Assembly: GCA_934675115.1 (NCBI GenBank)
Contig: CAKUPH010000034.1
Location: 1 to 21,698 of the forward strand
Length of the DNA stretch: 21,698 bases
Direction of reading: 5' to 3'
Origin: an uncultured Oscillospiraceae bacterium
Lineage (GTDB): Bacteria > Bacillota > Clostridia > Oscillospirales > Oscillospiraceae
Position numbers and translations under genes: made by a program. Positions within the stretch are counted from its first letter, which is position 1; each line of letters starts with the position of its first letter. Below the pieces are notes generated by a model, which was given only the letters and a program-made list of their open reading frames with translations, had not been told where the DNA came from and did no database searches. Below are positions 1-8,308 of the stretch, in pieces.

Positions 1-990
1 GCGGTAGCTGCTGTCGTCTCGATAGCCCGGCGTTTCGCGGCTCTGACTGCGGTGGCTGCGCTGGGCCTCCGCCTCCTGCTTGATGTCCGCCACGGGGACG
101 ACCCGGGTGGGCTCGTCAAGCATGGCCTCCACCTCACGGGCGTGCTCGGGCACCACGTCCGGATTCTTGCGGAATTCCTCCAGATCGTCCAGCATCTCGT
201 CGGCAGAGGCATAGCGGTCCTCCACCTTGGGGGCCATGGCCTTCAGGGTGATGGCCTCCAGCGCGGGCGGGATACTGGGGTTCAGATCCCGGGGCGGGAT
301 GGGGATGGAATTGATGTGCTGGATGGCCACAGAAACGGGGGTTTCCCCCTCGAAGGGCAGACGGCCGGTCAGCATTTCGTACAGCACCACGCCGGCGGAA
401 TAGAGGTCGGAGCGGCCGTCGATGTGGCTGCCCCTTGCCTGCTCCGGCGAGATATAGTGGACAGAGCCCAGCGCTTCCTGCGTAAGGGTAGCCTGCGCCG
501 CGCTGGTGATGCGGGCGATGCCGAAATCCGTGACCTTGACGCTGCCGTCCCGGAGCACCAGAATGTTCTGGGGCTTGATGTCCCGGTGGATGATGCCCCG
601 GCTATGGGCATGGCCCAGCGCCCGGACGATTTGGGTGATGAAGTGGAGCGCTTCGCGCCAGTTCAGGGGCGCGCCCCGCTTCTGCATATACTGCTTGAGT
701 GTCATCCCGTCCACAAGCTCCATGACGATATAGTCCAGCCCGTCGGAATGGCTCACGTCGTACACGGTGACGATATTGGTGTGGGAGAGCATGGCGACGG
801 CCTGAGATTCGTCGTGGAAGCGGCGGCGGAACTCCGCGTCGCTGGCAAGCTCCGGCTTGAGGATCTTGACGGCTACCAGACGGTTGAGCCGGTGGCACCG
901 GGCTTTATACACCACGGCCATGCCGCCGGTGCCGATGCACTCCAATATCTCGTATCGGTTATCGAGCATTTTACCTATGTACTGATCCAT
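1..990 (-). CDS. pknB: Ser/Thr protein kinase, PknB/PrkC family (3' end outside window)
   Basis: Hanks-type kinase that phosphorylates Ser/Thr on proteins controlling cell wall growth, translation and dormancy exit. The 330 visible residues hold a complete kinase domain (about 12-275): glycine loop GTGGMAVVY at 20-28, ATP-binding Lys42 in VKILK, catalytic loop HRDIKPQN at 135-142, DFG at 155-157 and SPE at 181-183. Residues 280-330 are a charged linker. Full-length family members continue with a transmembrane helix and extracellular PASTA repeats; these would lie beyond base 1 and are not seen. The ATG at 990 is preceded by AGGAGG about ten bases upstream. It sits 18 bases after the PP2C phosphatase gene, the usual kinase-phosphatase pairing, so the partner enzyme should reverse its phosphorylations. 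I am confident of the family; whether PASTA repeats are present is unknown. Confidence 0.96.
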   Translation of the reverse strand, partial: MDQYIGKMLDNRYEILECIGTGGMAVVYKARCHRLNRLVAVKILKPELASDAEFRRRFHDESQAVAMLSHTNIVTVYDVSHSDGLDYIVMELVDGMTLKQYMQKRGAPLNWREALHFITQIVRALGHAHSRGIIHRDIKPQNILVLRDGSVKVTDFGIARITSAAQATLTQEALGSVHYISPEQARGSHIDGRSDLYSAGVVLYEMLTGRLPFEGETPVSVAIQHINSIPIPPRDLNPSIPPALEAITLKAMAPKVEDRYASADEMLDDLEEFRKNPDVVPEHAREVEAMLDEPTRVVPVADIKQEAEAQRSHRSQSRETPGYRDDSSYR

Positions 991-1008
991 GGTAAATGTC
1001 CTCCTACG

Positions 1009-1725
1009 TTACAGTTGGGCGATGACGGCCGTCACGTTGTCCGGCGCGCCCCGTTCCAGCGCCAGCCGCAGCAGCCGCTGACAGCAGCCTTCCTTATCGG
1101 CGGCCACGACCTCCCGGCGAAGCTCCTCGTCCGTGACGGTGTTGGACAGGCCATCCGAGCACAGCACCAGATAGCCGCCCTGATTTTCCACCTCGAACAG
1201 GTCGGCCCGGACGGAGCGATCCACGCCGACGGCCCGGGTGATGAGATTTTTCCGTGGGTGGTTTCTGGCCTCCTCCGGGGTGATCTCACCACGCTCCACC
1301 AGATCCTCCACGAGGGAATGATCCCGTGTCACCCGGGTCATGTCGCCGTTCACGATCGCGTAGCACCGGCTGTCGCCCACGTTGACCACATAGAGCTTTT
1401 CCGGCGTAATCAGCGCGGCCACCAGCGTGGTGCCCATGCCGCGGTACGCTTCTTCCGCCACGGAAAGCTCATGTACCCGTTCATTTGCCGCCGCCGCCGC
1501 GTCCAGCATGACCTGCCCCGGCCCGGCGTCCTGCGTGAAGTTCTGCTTCACGGATGCCACAAACACCTCCGCCGCTGTCCTGCTGGCCACGTTGCCCGCC
1601 CGGGCACCGCCCATGCCGTCGCACACGACGGCGAGCGCCGTCTGATCGTCCAGCCGCTCGATAGCGTAGCTGTCCTGATTGTCGCTTCTTACGGCGCCTA
1701 TGTCCGTAATGCCCCACAGATTCAT
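1009..1725 (-). CDS. stp: PP2C-type Ser/Thr protein phosphatase (Stp/PrpC)
   Basis: Metal-dependent protein phosphatase that dephosphorylates the targets of the adjacent PknB kinase, and often the kinase itself, in the cytosol. The 238 residues match the usual 240-250 of bacterial PrpC/Stp. PP2C motifs appear in order: DIGAVRSDNQD at 8-18, DGMGG at 36-40 with metal ligand Asp36, VNVGDSR at 114-120, RDHSLVEDLVERGEI at 134-148, SDGLSN at 190-195 with metal ligand Asp191, and GAPDN at 226-230 with Asp229. The ATG at 1725 overlaps the rlmN stop codon as ATGA, with an AAAGGA element inside the end of rlmN, so translation is probably coupled. The order rlmN-stp-pknB matches Bacillus subtilis (yloN-prpC-prkC). 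Confidence 0.97.
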   Translation of the reverse strand: MNLWGITDIGAVRSDNQDSYAIERLDDQTALAVVCDGMGGARAGNVASRTAAEVFVASVKQNFTQDAGPGQVMLDAAAAANERVHELSVAEEAYRGMGTTLVAALITPEKLYVVNVGDSRCYAIVNGDMTRVTRDHSLVEDLVERGEITPEEARNHPRKNLITRAVGVDRSVRADLFEVENQGGYLVLCSDGLSNTVTDEELRREVVAADKEGCCQRLLRLALERGAPDNVTAVIAQL

Positions 1726-2771
1726 TGCTCTGTATCCTTTCTGCTCTGGCTGTTCTCCTGCATGTGCTTGCGCCGCAGCTGCCCGCAGGAGGCGTCGATG
1801 TCCCCGCCCAGCTTGCGCCGCACCGTTGCGGTGACGCCCTGACTTTCCAGCCGCTGCTGGAACTGGCGCACCCGCCGGCTGGGCTTGAGGGGAGATTCCG
1901 CCACGTCGTTCAGGGGGATGAGGTTCACGTGCCCCGGCATTCCCCGGAGTAGCTCTACCAGCCGATCCGCCTGCGCGTCGCCGTCGTTGACGCCGTCGAT
2001 CATGGCATATTCAAAGGAGATCCGCCGGCCGGTGGTCTCAAAATAGCGCCGGCAGCTATCCATCAGCGTCTCCACTCCCACCGCCCGGTTCACCGGCATC
2101 AGCCGGGATCGGGTCTCGTCGTCCGGCGCGTGGAGGGATACACTTAAAGTTAATTGTAACCCCAACTGGGCCAGTTTGTCAATTTTCTTCACAAGGCCGC
2201 AGGTGGATACCGAGATATGCCGCATCCCGATGTTCAGCCCATCCGGGTGGTTGACCAGCGTGAGGAACCGCAGGACGTTGTCAAAATTGTCCAGCGGCTC
2301 GCCGATGCCCATCATGACGATGTTGGAGATGTCCTCCCCGCTGTCCAGCTGGGTAAAGATCACCTGATCCAATATCTCCGACGCTGTCAGGTCCCGCACC
2401 TTACCGCCCAGCGTGGACGCGCAGAATATGCAGCCCATGTTGCACCCGACCTGACAGGATACACACACAGTATTGCCATGCATATAGCGCATCAAAACCG
2501 TTTCGATGCAATTTCCGTCCCGGAGCCGCCAGAGGTACTTGATGGTGCCGTCCAGCTTGGAGACCTGCTTGCGCTCCGCCGCCGGAGCGGTGATATAGCA
2601 TTCCTCCGCAAGCTTTGCCCGCAGGGGCTTTGCAAGATTGCTCATTTCGTCAAAGGAGGTGACGCCCCGCTGAAGCCACTGAAAAATCTGCTTTGCCCGG
2701 AAGGCGGGCTGGCCCAGCTCCTTCATATAGACGCTCAGCTCTTCCGGCGTCATGGATTTGATGTCTCTCAC
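1722..2771 (-). CDS. rlmN: 23S rRNA / tRNA (adenine-C2) methyltransferase RlmN
   Basis: Radical SAM enzyme that methylates C2 of A2503 in 23S rRNA and, in many bacteria, A37 of some tRNAs. The 349 residues are a normal length. The radical SAM iron-sulfur motif CNMGCIFC gives cysteines 110, 114 and 117, and the C-terminal catalytic cysteine of the family is visible near residue 329 in ASCGQL. The N-terminal segment with FRAKQIFQWL at 24-33 is typical of RlmN. The resistance enzyme Cfr is closely related, but the chromosomal housekeeping context fits RlmN. The start is a GTG at 2771, seven bases after the rsmB stop and with an AGGTGA element upstream; an internal ATG at 2753 is less likely because the family sequence begins before it. 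Confidence 0.96.
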   Translation of the reverse strand: MRDIKSMTPEELSVYMKELGQPAFRAKQIFQWLQRGVTSFDEMSNLAKPLRAKLAEECYITAPAAERKQVSKLDGTIKYLWRLRDGNCIETVLMRYMHGNTVCVSCQVGCNMGCIFCASTLGGKVRDLTASEILDQVIFTQLDSGEDISNIVMMGIGEPLDNFDNVLRFLTLVNHPDGLNIGMRHISVSTCGLVKKIDKLAQLGLQLTLSVSLHAPDDETRSRLMPVNRAVGVETLMDSCRRYFETTGRRISFEYAMIDGVNDGDAQADRLVELLRGMPGHVNLIPLNDVAESPLKPSRRVRQFQQRLESQGVTATVRRKLGGDIDASCGQLRRKHMQENSQSRKDTEQ

Positions 2772-2778
2772 CGCATGT

Positions 2779-4104
2779 TCACCTGCTTTTTCTCAGCTTT
2801 GCCATAAAAAATCCGTCCGTTCCATGGATGTGCGGCCAGAGGGTCAGCATCCCGCCGGTCCCGCCGATCCCCGACAGCGTGAAGGGTTCCAGAGCAAACT
2901 CCGGATGCGTTTCCAGAAATTCTGACACGATGTCCTCGTTTTCCCGCCGCAGCAGCGTGCAGGTGGAGTACAGAAGCACGCCGCCCGGCTTCACGTAGCG
3001 GCAGCAGTTGTTCAGGATCGCCGCCTGTACTCGCGGCAGACCGGCCAGCGGCTCCGGATCCTTATATCTTATGTCCGGCTTTTTCCGGATGATGCCCAAT
3101 CCGGAACATGGAACATCCGTAATGACTGTGTCGAAGGCGTTTTCCCACTCCGGCCGGAACTGCATTCCGTTCTGAAGCTCCGCCGTGACGTTGGAAATGC
3201 CCAGCCGCCCGCAGCCCGCTTCAATGAGCTTCAGCTTGTGGGGGTGGATGTCGCAGGAGACGATCCGGCCCTCGCCATTCATCAGGGACGCCGCCGCAAA
3301 GGTCTTGCCCCCGGGAGCGGCGCAGCAGTCCAGCACGCTCTGCCCTGGCTCCGGAGCCGCCGCCATGACGGACAGCTTTGCCGCCGCGTCCTGAATGTAA
3401 AACCAGCCCTGCTGATAGGCCGTCAGCCGCTCCAGATCGCCGCTGCCAGAAAGCTCCAGACAGTCAGGCACCCACGGGTGGGGCAGCGCCGTCACCCCCT
3501 GCTCCGCCAGCGACTCCCGTGCCTGCTCCGCCGTGGCCCGCAGGCGGTTCACCTGCGCGGTGGTGGGTGGCTGCTCGTTGTCGGCACAAAGCAGCTGCTC
3601 CGTCCCCTCCTGCCCCAGTTGTTCGCAAAACAACTCGATCAGCCAGCGGGGATGGCTGTATCGGATGGACATGGTTTCCGCCCAGTCCCCGCCCTGCGGC
3701 TGGGGCAGGGTGTCCCGCTCCCGGAGGAACGAGCGCAGAATAGCGTTGACCATGCCGGAGGCCCGGGGATTCCGGCTGTATTTTTTCGTGAGCTTCACCG
3801 CTTCGTTGACGGCGGCGCTGTCCGGCACCCGGTCCATCAGCAGCAGCTGGTAGAGGGCCAGCCGCAGACTGCACAGCACCGGGATGTCCAGCTTTTCCAG
3901 TCTGGTGTTGGAGTAGCGGCTCAGGTGCCAGTCCAGCAGCAGCTGATTCTGGAGCACGCCGAAGCACAGCCGGGTGGCCAGCGCCGCGTCCCGCCGGTCA
4001 AGGCCGCCTGAGCGGATCTCTTTTTTCAGATGTCCGTCCGACCACGCACCCTGCCGCTGGCAGGCGACCAGTGTGCGCAGCGCAGCCTCTCTGGCATTTG
4101 CCAT
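2779..4104 (-). CDS. rsmB: 16S rRNA (cytosine-967 C5) methyltransferase RsmB
   Basis: SAM-dependent enzyme that makes m5C967 in 16S rRNA. The 441-residue protein has an N-terminal NusB-like RNA-binding domain (about 2-130) and a C-terminal Fmu/NOL1 methyltransferase domain. Visible motifs are the SAM-binding CAAPGGK near 261-267, TDVPCSGLG with the PC-motif cysteine near 332, and YSTCTL with the catalytic TC cysteine near 382. The open frame reaches a GTG at 4113, but I chose the ATG at 4104: AGGAG at 4115-4119 lies ten bases before this ATG and only one base before the GTG. It follows fmt with a 19-base gap, as in the conserved def-fmt-rsmB-rlmN order of Firmicutes. Confidence 0.95.
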   Translation of the reverse strand: MANAREAALRTLVACQRQGAWSDGHLKKEIRSGGLDRRDAALATRLCFGVLQNQLLLDWHLSRYSNTRLEKLDIPVLCSLRLALYQLLLMDRVPDSAAVNEAVKLTKKYSRNPRASGMVNAILRSFLRERDTLPQPQGGDWAETMSIRYSHPRWLIELFCEQLGQEGTEQLLCADNEQPPTTAQVNRLRATAEQARESLAEQGVTALPHPWVPDCLELSGSGDLERLTAYQQGWFYIQDAAAKLSVMAAAPEPGQSVLDCCAAPGGKTFAAASLMNGEGRIVSCDIHPHKLKLIEAGCGRLGISNVTAELQNGMQFRPEWENAFDTVITDVPCSGLGIIRKKPDIRYKDPEPLAGLPRVQAAILNNCCRYVKPGGVLLYSTCTLLRRENEDIVSEFLETHPEFALEPFTLSGIGGTGGMLTLWPHIHGTDGFFMAKLRKSR

Positions 4105-4123
4105 GGGCGGCACTCTCCTGTTC

Positions 4124-5044
4124 TCAGTTTACTTGGATGGGGTGGCCCAGCAGGAACGCCGTGGCCGCCATCCGCTTTTTCCCGTCAGGCTGAAGCTCGT
4201 CGATGCGCAGGACCTGTCCATCGCCGCAGGCGATCTTCAGCGCCTTTTTGTCCGCCTGGACCACGGAGCCCGGCGCTTTTCCGGTGCTCTCCCCCGTCAG
4301 CGTCGTCTTCCAGATCTTGCACCGCACGCCGTCGATCTCCGCCGTGGCGGACGGCCACGGGGCCAGCCCCCGGACCTGATCGTGGAGCTGCCGCGCCGTC
4401 CGGTTCCAGTCCATGGGGGACTGCTCCCGGCTCAGCATGGACGCGTAGCAGGATAGAGAATCGTCCTGCGCCGTCCGCCCCGCCGTCCCAGCGGTCAGCT
4501 CCGGCAGCGTGCGCACCAGCAGCTTCGCGCCAATGTCCGCCAGCCGGTCATGGAGGGACTGTGCGTCCTCATTGATGTCAATGTGCGTCTTTTCCTGAGA
4601 AATAATATCCCCGGTGTCCAGCCCCTTCGCCATATACATGATGGTGACGCCGGTCTCCTCCTCACCGTCGAGGATGGCCCAGTTGATGGGCGCGGCGCCG
4701 CGGTACTTCGGCAGCAGAGACGAGTGGACATTTACGCAGCCCAGCGGCGGCAGCGTCAGGATCTCTTCCGGCAGGATCTTGCCGTAGGCCGCCACCACGA
4801 TCAGCTCCGGCGCAAGCTCCTTCAAAACCGCCAGCGCTTCCCCATCCCGGAGGGACGCGGGCTGATATACCGGCAGATCAGCTGTCAGCGCATATTCCTT
4901 TACAGGTGTTGGCTGGAGCTTCATACCACGGTTTTTCGGCTTATCCGGCTGTGTGAATACGCCGGCGATCTCGTGCCCAGCTTCCACCAGCGCCCTCAAG
5001 GAGGGAACAGCGAAATCCGGCGTGCCCATGAAGACCAGTTTCAT
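4124..5044 (-). CDS. fmt: Methionyl-tRNA formyltransferase
   Basis: Transfers the formyl group of 10-formyl-tetrahydrofolate to methionyl-tRNA(fMet), giving the initiator for translation. The 306 residues are near the family norm of 310-315. The N-terminal formyltransferase domain starts with VFMGTPDFAVPSL at 4-16 and contains VNVHSSLLPKYRG at 104-116 and GLDTGDII at 141-148. These supply the Asn105, His107 and Asp143 catalytic set expected for the family. The C-terminal tRNA-binding domain follows from about residue 205. The ATG at 5044 overlaps the def stop codon as ATGA, and its GGAGGAG ribosome site lies inside the def 3' end. The enzyme acts just before Def, which later removes the same formyl group. 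Confidence 0.97.
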   Translation of the reverse strand: MKLVFMGTPDFAVPSLRALVEAGHEIAGVFTQPDKPKNRGMKLQPTPVKEYALTADLPVYQPASLRDGEALAVLKELAPELIVVAAYGKILPEEILTLPPLGCVNVHSSLLPKYRGAAPINWAILDGEEETGVTIMYMAKGLDTGDIISQEKTHIDINEDAQSLHDRLADIGAKLLVRTLPELTAGTAGRTAQDDSLSCYASMLSREQSPMDWNRTARQLHDQVRGLAPWPSATAEIDGVRCKIWKTTLTGESTGKAPGSVVQADKKALKIACGDGQVLRIDELQPDGKKRMAATAFLLGHPIQVN

Positions 5045-5529
5045 CGGTTCTGCTCCTCCATGGCTTCCAGCTCTTCGATGGTGTACAGCCGGTCGGCGTG
5101 CTCCACAAAGAGGTGGCCGTCCAGATGCTCGATCTCGTGGCAGAAGCAGCGGGCCACGATCTCCTCGCCCTCCATCTCAAAGAAATTTCCGTTCCGGTCC
5201 TGGGCGCGGACGGTGGCCTTGTAGGGCCGGGTCACCACGCCGTATTTTCCGGGAACGGACAGGCAGCCCTCAAGGCCGGTCTGCTCGCCCTCGGTGTGGA
5301 TCAGCTCCGGGTTGACGAGCTCCACCATCTGGTCGTCCGCGTCCACCACGACCACAACCCGGCGCAGAATGCCGATCTGGGGCGCGGCAAGGCCGGCGCC
5401 GTTGGCGTCCGCCAGCGTTTCTTTCATGTCGTCCAGCAGAACATGGAGCTTTTCATCGAACTTCTCCACCGGGCGGCAGTGCTTGGCCAGCGAGGGGTCG
5501 CCCTGTACCAGAATTTTTCTCAGTGCCAT
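5041..5529 (-). CDS. def: Peptide deformylase
   Basis: Metalloenzyme that removes the N-formyl group from nascent proteins as they leave the ribosome. All three family motifs are present in 162 residues: GAGLAAPQ at 44-51, EGCLS at 87-91 with metal-ligand Cys89, and HEIEHLDG at 131-138 with ligands His131 and His135 and catalytic Glu132. The third motif has Glu where many family members have Asp (HExDH), a conservative change. The ATG at 5529 follows an AGGAGG box, 15 bases after the priA stop. The gene is coupled to fmt through a 4-base overlap, so the enzymes that add and remove the formyl group are made together. Confidence 0.97.
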   Translation of the reverse strand: MALRKILVQGDPSLAKHCRPVEKFDEKLHVLLDDMKETLADANGAGLAAPQIGILRRVVVVVDADDQMVELVNPELIHTEGEQTGLEGCLSVPGKYGVVTRPYKATVRAQDRNGNFFEMEGEEIVARCFCHEIEHLDGHLFVEHADRLYTIEELEAMEEQNR

Positions 5530-5544
5530 TGTATATTCCTCCTG

Positions 5545-8016
5545 TCAATCCATGGGGTTTACGTCCGCGAACAGGGACACCCCGCGGTTGTTTTTATCCT
5601 TCTGTGCCTGCCGGAGCAGATGTGCGATCAGCTCCCGCAGTTCTTTTTGATTGCGCGCGTACAGCACCAGTCGGTAGCGGTAGCGGTCGTTGACCCGGGC
5701 CACCGCCGCCGGAGCCGGGCCCAGCAACCGGTAGCCGATCCTGCTGTACTCCGGCGCGTTCAGCGCGGCGCTCAGCGCGTCCCGCAGGCGCAGGCAGGCC
5801 CAGAGCACCGCCGATTCCTCCAGTCCGGAGGCGCTGAGCATGAAAATATCCCCGAAGGGCGGGTAGCCCCGGAGCCGCCGCAGCTGGATCTCCTCCTTGT
5901 AAAAGCCGTCGTAATCCTGCCGCGCGGCGCAGCGGATAATCTCGTTGTCCGGCGTATAGGTCTGGATCATGGCGCGGCCAAGCTTTTCGCCCCGGCCCGC
6001 CCGTCCGACCACCTGCGTCAGCAGGGAAAACGTCCGCTCCCCCGCCCGGAAATCGTCCACGTACAGAGACTGATCCGCCGAGATCACGCCCACCAGCGTC
6101 ACATTTTCAAAATCCAGTCCCTTTGCCACCATCTGTGTTCCCACCAGAATGGGGATCTTTTTCTCCCGGAACTGGGTCAGGATCTTTTCGTGGCTGTGGG
6201 TGGCGGTCACCGTGTCCGTGTCCATCCGGAGCACCGGTACCGCTGGAAAACGCGCCTTCAGCGCCTCCTCTACCTTCTGCGTCCCGGCCCCCACGAAGCT
6301 GAGCAGGCCGCCGCACTGGGGACATTCCCGGGGCAGCGGCTCCGAGTAGCCGCAGTAGTGGCACATGAGCCGGTTGTTGGCGGAGTGGTAGGTCAGATGG
6401 ACGGAGCACCGGGGACAGGTGGGGCTCTCGCCGCACTCGCCGCAGGTGACCATCCGGCTGGCCCCCCGCCGATTCAGGAACAGGATGGCCTGTCCTCCCC
6501 GGCAGATGGTGTCAGACAGGGCCTGCTCCAGCGGGCGGCTCAGGACCGAGCCGTTTCCGGCCTTCAGCTCTTCCTTCATGTCTACCACTGTGACCTCCGG
6601 AAGGGCCTTTTCGTTGTATCGCTCTGTCAGCGTAAAGAGGTGATAGCGCCCCTCTCTGGCGTAGTACATGCTCTCCACCGACGGCGTGGCCGAGCCCAGC
6701 ACCAGCAGCGCGCCGTTTTTCACGCAGCGGTACCGGGCCACGTCCCGGGCGTGGTAGCGGGGCGTCTGCTCCGATTTGTAGCTTGGCTCCTGTTCCTCGT
6801 CCAGTACGATCAGGCCCAGATCGGGCAGCGGCGCGAAAATAGCGGACCGTGTACCGATCACCACCCGGGCGTCGCCGCTTCTGGCCCGTTTCCACTCGTC
6901 GTACCGTTCCCCCGCGCTCAGCGAACTGTGGAGAATGGCGACCTTCCGGCCAAACCGCGACGTAAACAGCCGCATGAGCTGGGGCGTCAGGGCAATCTCC
7001 GGCACCAGCACCAACGCGGTCTTACCCAGCGCCAGCGCGTCAAAGATGAGCTTGATATACACCTGCGTTTTGCCGCTGCCCGTTACGCCGTACAGCAGCG
7101 CGCTGGCAGCGGCGTCCTGCTCCAGCAGTGCTTTCAGCCCCTCGTAGGCCGTCTGCTGCTGCGCGTTCAGCGTCACCGGAGCCGCGTCCTCCGCTGCCGG
7201 AAGCTCCGGACGGCGGAACACCTCCTGCTTTTCCAGCGTGAGCAGACCTTTTTTCGCCAGCGCCTTGACCGTAGTCCGGGACGCGCCGGTAAAATAGCAC
7301 AGCTCCTGCACGGAGACCCGGCCGAAGGCGCACAGCTGCTCCATGACGGCGTATTGGAGAGGCGCGCGGCTCCGGTTGGGCGAGATCTGGGCCATGGCAT
7401 CCTCCGGGGGGACGGCCAGCACAGCCACCTGCTCCGTCTTGTCGCCCACCCCGCGGGCGGCGCTGGTCTCCACACAGATAACCCCCGCCTCCGTCAGCTG
7501 GCGGATGGCCGGGTTGGGATCCGAGGTGCCGAAAGCCTCCCGGATCTGCCGCATCTCGGCGCAGCCGGAGTTGGCGAACAGCAGCTCCACCAGCTGCCGC
7601 GCTTTAACGGAACGGCCGGCGGCGTCATAGGCCCGCTCCCGGTCCGTGCCGTCCGTCAGCCTGCAGCAGTCCCGCAGGGCAAACCACAGTCCGGCGGGCA
7701 GCACCGCTCGGGCCGCGTCGTACACCGTGCAGAAGTACTGCTCCCGCATCCAGAGGGACAGCCGGAGCAGTTCCGGCGTGAACACGGGTACGTCGTCCAG
7801 TAAAGCGATAATGCTTTTCAGCTTCTGCGCCGTCTCGGCTTCAGCCACCGCAAGCACGATTCCGTCCGTCCTGCGGTTGCCCGCCCCGAAGGGCACCAGC
7901 ACCCGCATCCCGGGCTTGGTCTGCGCCCACAACTCCTCCGGAACGAGATAGTCGTAAGGACGGTCGATGGCGTAGGTGGCGGAGGCCACCGCGATTTTTG
8001 CCAGACGCTTCACCAT
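5545..8016 (-). CDS. priA: Primosomal protein N', replication restart helicase PriA
   Basis: Superfamily 2 DNA helicase that recognises stalled forks and reloads the replicative helicase. The 823 residues fit Firmicutes PriA. From the N-terminus: a 3'-DNA-end binding domain (YDYLVPEEL near 21, RVLVPFG near 38), Walker A GVTGSGKT at 310-317, LVPEIALTPQ near 337, Walker B DEEQ at 406-409 (DEEH in E. coli), GSATPS near 441, and a zinc-binding insert with eight cysteines at 525, 528, 534, 537, 552, 555, 565 and 568. VGRAGRG lies in the C-terminal helicase lobe. The open frame extends to a TTG at 8040, but AGAGGAGGG lies just before the ATG at 8016, and the family N-terminus (KIAV, then DRPYDY) begins there. 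coaBC, which lies between rpoZ and priA in B. subtilis, is absent. Confidence 0.96.
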   Translation of the reverse strand: MVKRLAKIAVASATYAIDRPYDYLVPEELWAQTKPGMRVLVPFGAGNRRTDGIVLAVAEAETAQKLKSIIALLDDVPVFTPELLRLSLWMREQYFCTVYDAARAVLPAGLWFALRDCCRLTDGTDRERAYDAAGRSVKARQLVELLFANSGCAEMRQIREAFGTSDPNPAIRQLTEAGVICVETSAARGVGDKTEQVAVLAVPPEDAMAQISPNRSRAPLQYAVMEQLCAFGRVSVQELCYFTGASRTTVKALAKKGLLTLEKQEVFRRPELPAAEDAAPVTLNAQQQTAYEGLKALLEQDAAASALLYGVTGSGKTQVYIKLIFDALALGKTALVLVPEIALTPQLMRLFTSRFGRKVAILHSSLSAGERYDEWKRARSGDARVVIGTRSAIFAPLPDLGLIVLDEEQEPSYKSEQTPRYHARDVARYRCVKNGALLVLGSATPSVESMYYAREGRYHLFTLTERYNEKALPEVTVVDMKEELKAGNGSVLSRPLEQALSDTICRGGQAILFLNRRGASRMVTCGECGESPTCPRCSVHLTYHSANNRLMCHYCGYSEPLPRECPQCGGLLSFVGAGTQKVEEALKARFPAVPVLRMDTDTVTATHSHEKILTQFREKKIPILVGTQMVAKGLDFENVTLVGVISADQSLYVDDFRAGERTFSLLTQVVGRAGRGEKLGRAMIQTYTPDNEIIRCAARQDYDGFYKEEIQLRRLRGYPPFGDIFMLSASGLEESAVLWACLRLRDALSAALNAPEYSRIGYRLLGPAPAAVARVNDRYRYRLVLYARNQKELRELIAHLLRQAQKDKNNRGVSLFADVNPMD

Positions 8017-8037
8017 GACCCTCCTCTCTGCAACAGA

Positions 8038-8060
8038 CAAGCGGCCAGAACGGCCGCTTG
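8038..8060. other. Perfect inverted repeat between rpoZ and priA
   Basis: A 9-base perfect stem (8038-8046 with 8052-8060) encloses a 5-base loop, AGAAC on the plus strand. It lies between the rpoZ stop codon at 8068 and the priA start at 8016. Read in the direction of the genes, it is followed by TTGTCTGTTG rather than a real T run, so it is a poor intrinsic terminator for rpoZ. It could act as an mRNA stability or processing element, or as a weak attenuator lowering priA relative to rpoZ. The T5 run occurs only in the opposite, plus-strand direction. Confidence 0.6.
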
Positions 8061-8067
8061 CAGCTTT

Positions 8068-8268
8068 TTATTCGTCGCTGTCCTCCGCCTTCAGCTCACC
8101 GGCCGCAACCTCGCGCACCGCAAGGGTGACAGGCTTTTCCGTCAGCGGGATCCCGCTCTCCTCCGCTTCGCTGGACAGCTTGCGGGCGCGGTTAGCCACC
8201 AGATTGACCAGCAGATAGCGGCTGGGGACGTTCTGAAGAAGTTCTTTCATAGGGGGATAGAGCAGCAT
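8068..8268 (-). CDS. rpoZ: DNA-directed RNA polymerase omega subunit
   Basis: Small subunit that helps beta-prime fold and assemble into RNA polymerase. The 66 residues carry the omega signature VPSRYLLVNLVANRARKL at about 14-31, with the expected acidic tail. Length and position after gmk match the Firmicutes arrangement. The ATG at 8268 has AAGGA about eleven bases upstream; a second ATG at 8250 lacks a ribosome site. A 40-base gap separates it from gmk. The family is short and divergent, but the SRY...RAR pattern together with gmk next door makes the call firm. Confidence 0.93.
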   Translation of the reverse strand: MLLYPPMKELLQNVPSRYLLVNLVANRARKLSSEAEESGIPLTEKPVTLAVREVAAGELKAEDSDE

Positions 8269-8308
8269 AATGCTTCACGTTCCTTTCTTATTTCACACAA
8301 ATAGCTTG

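Noticed and set aside
52..1842. A 596-codon plus-strand open frame opposite pknB, stp and the end of rlmN
   Set aside because: It crosses three real genes on the other strand and shows no recognisable domain; it is a shadow of GC-rich codon usage.
5098..7803. A 901-codon plus-strand open frame opposite priA and def
   Set aside because: It lies wholly antisense to two clearly conserved genes, has low-complexity His/Arg/Gln/Pro-rich translation and no family resemblance. Long antisense frames are expected in GC-rich DNA.
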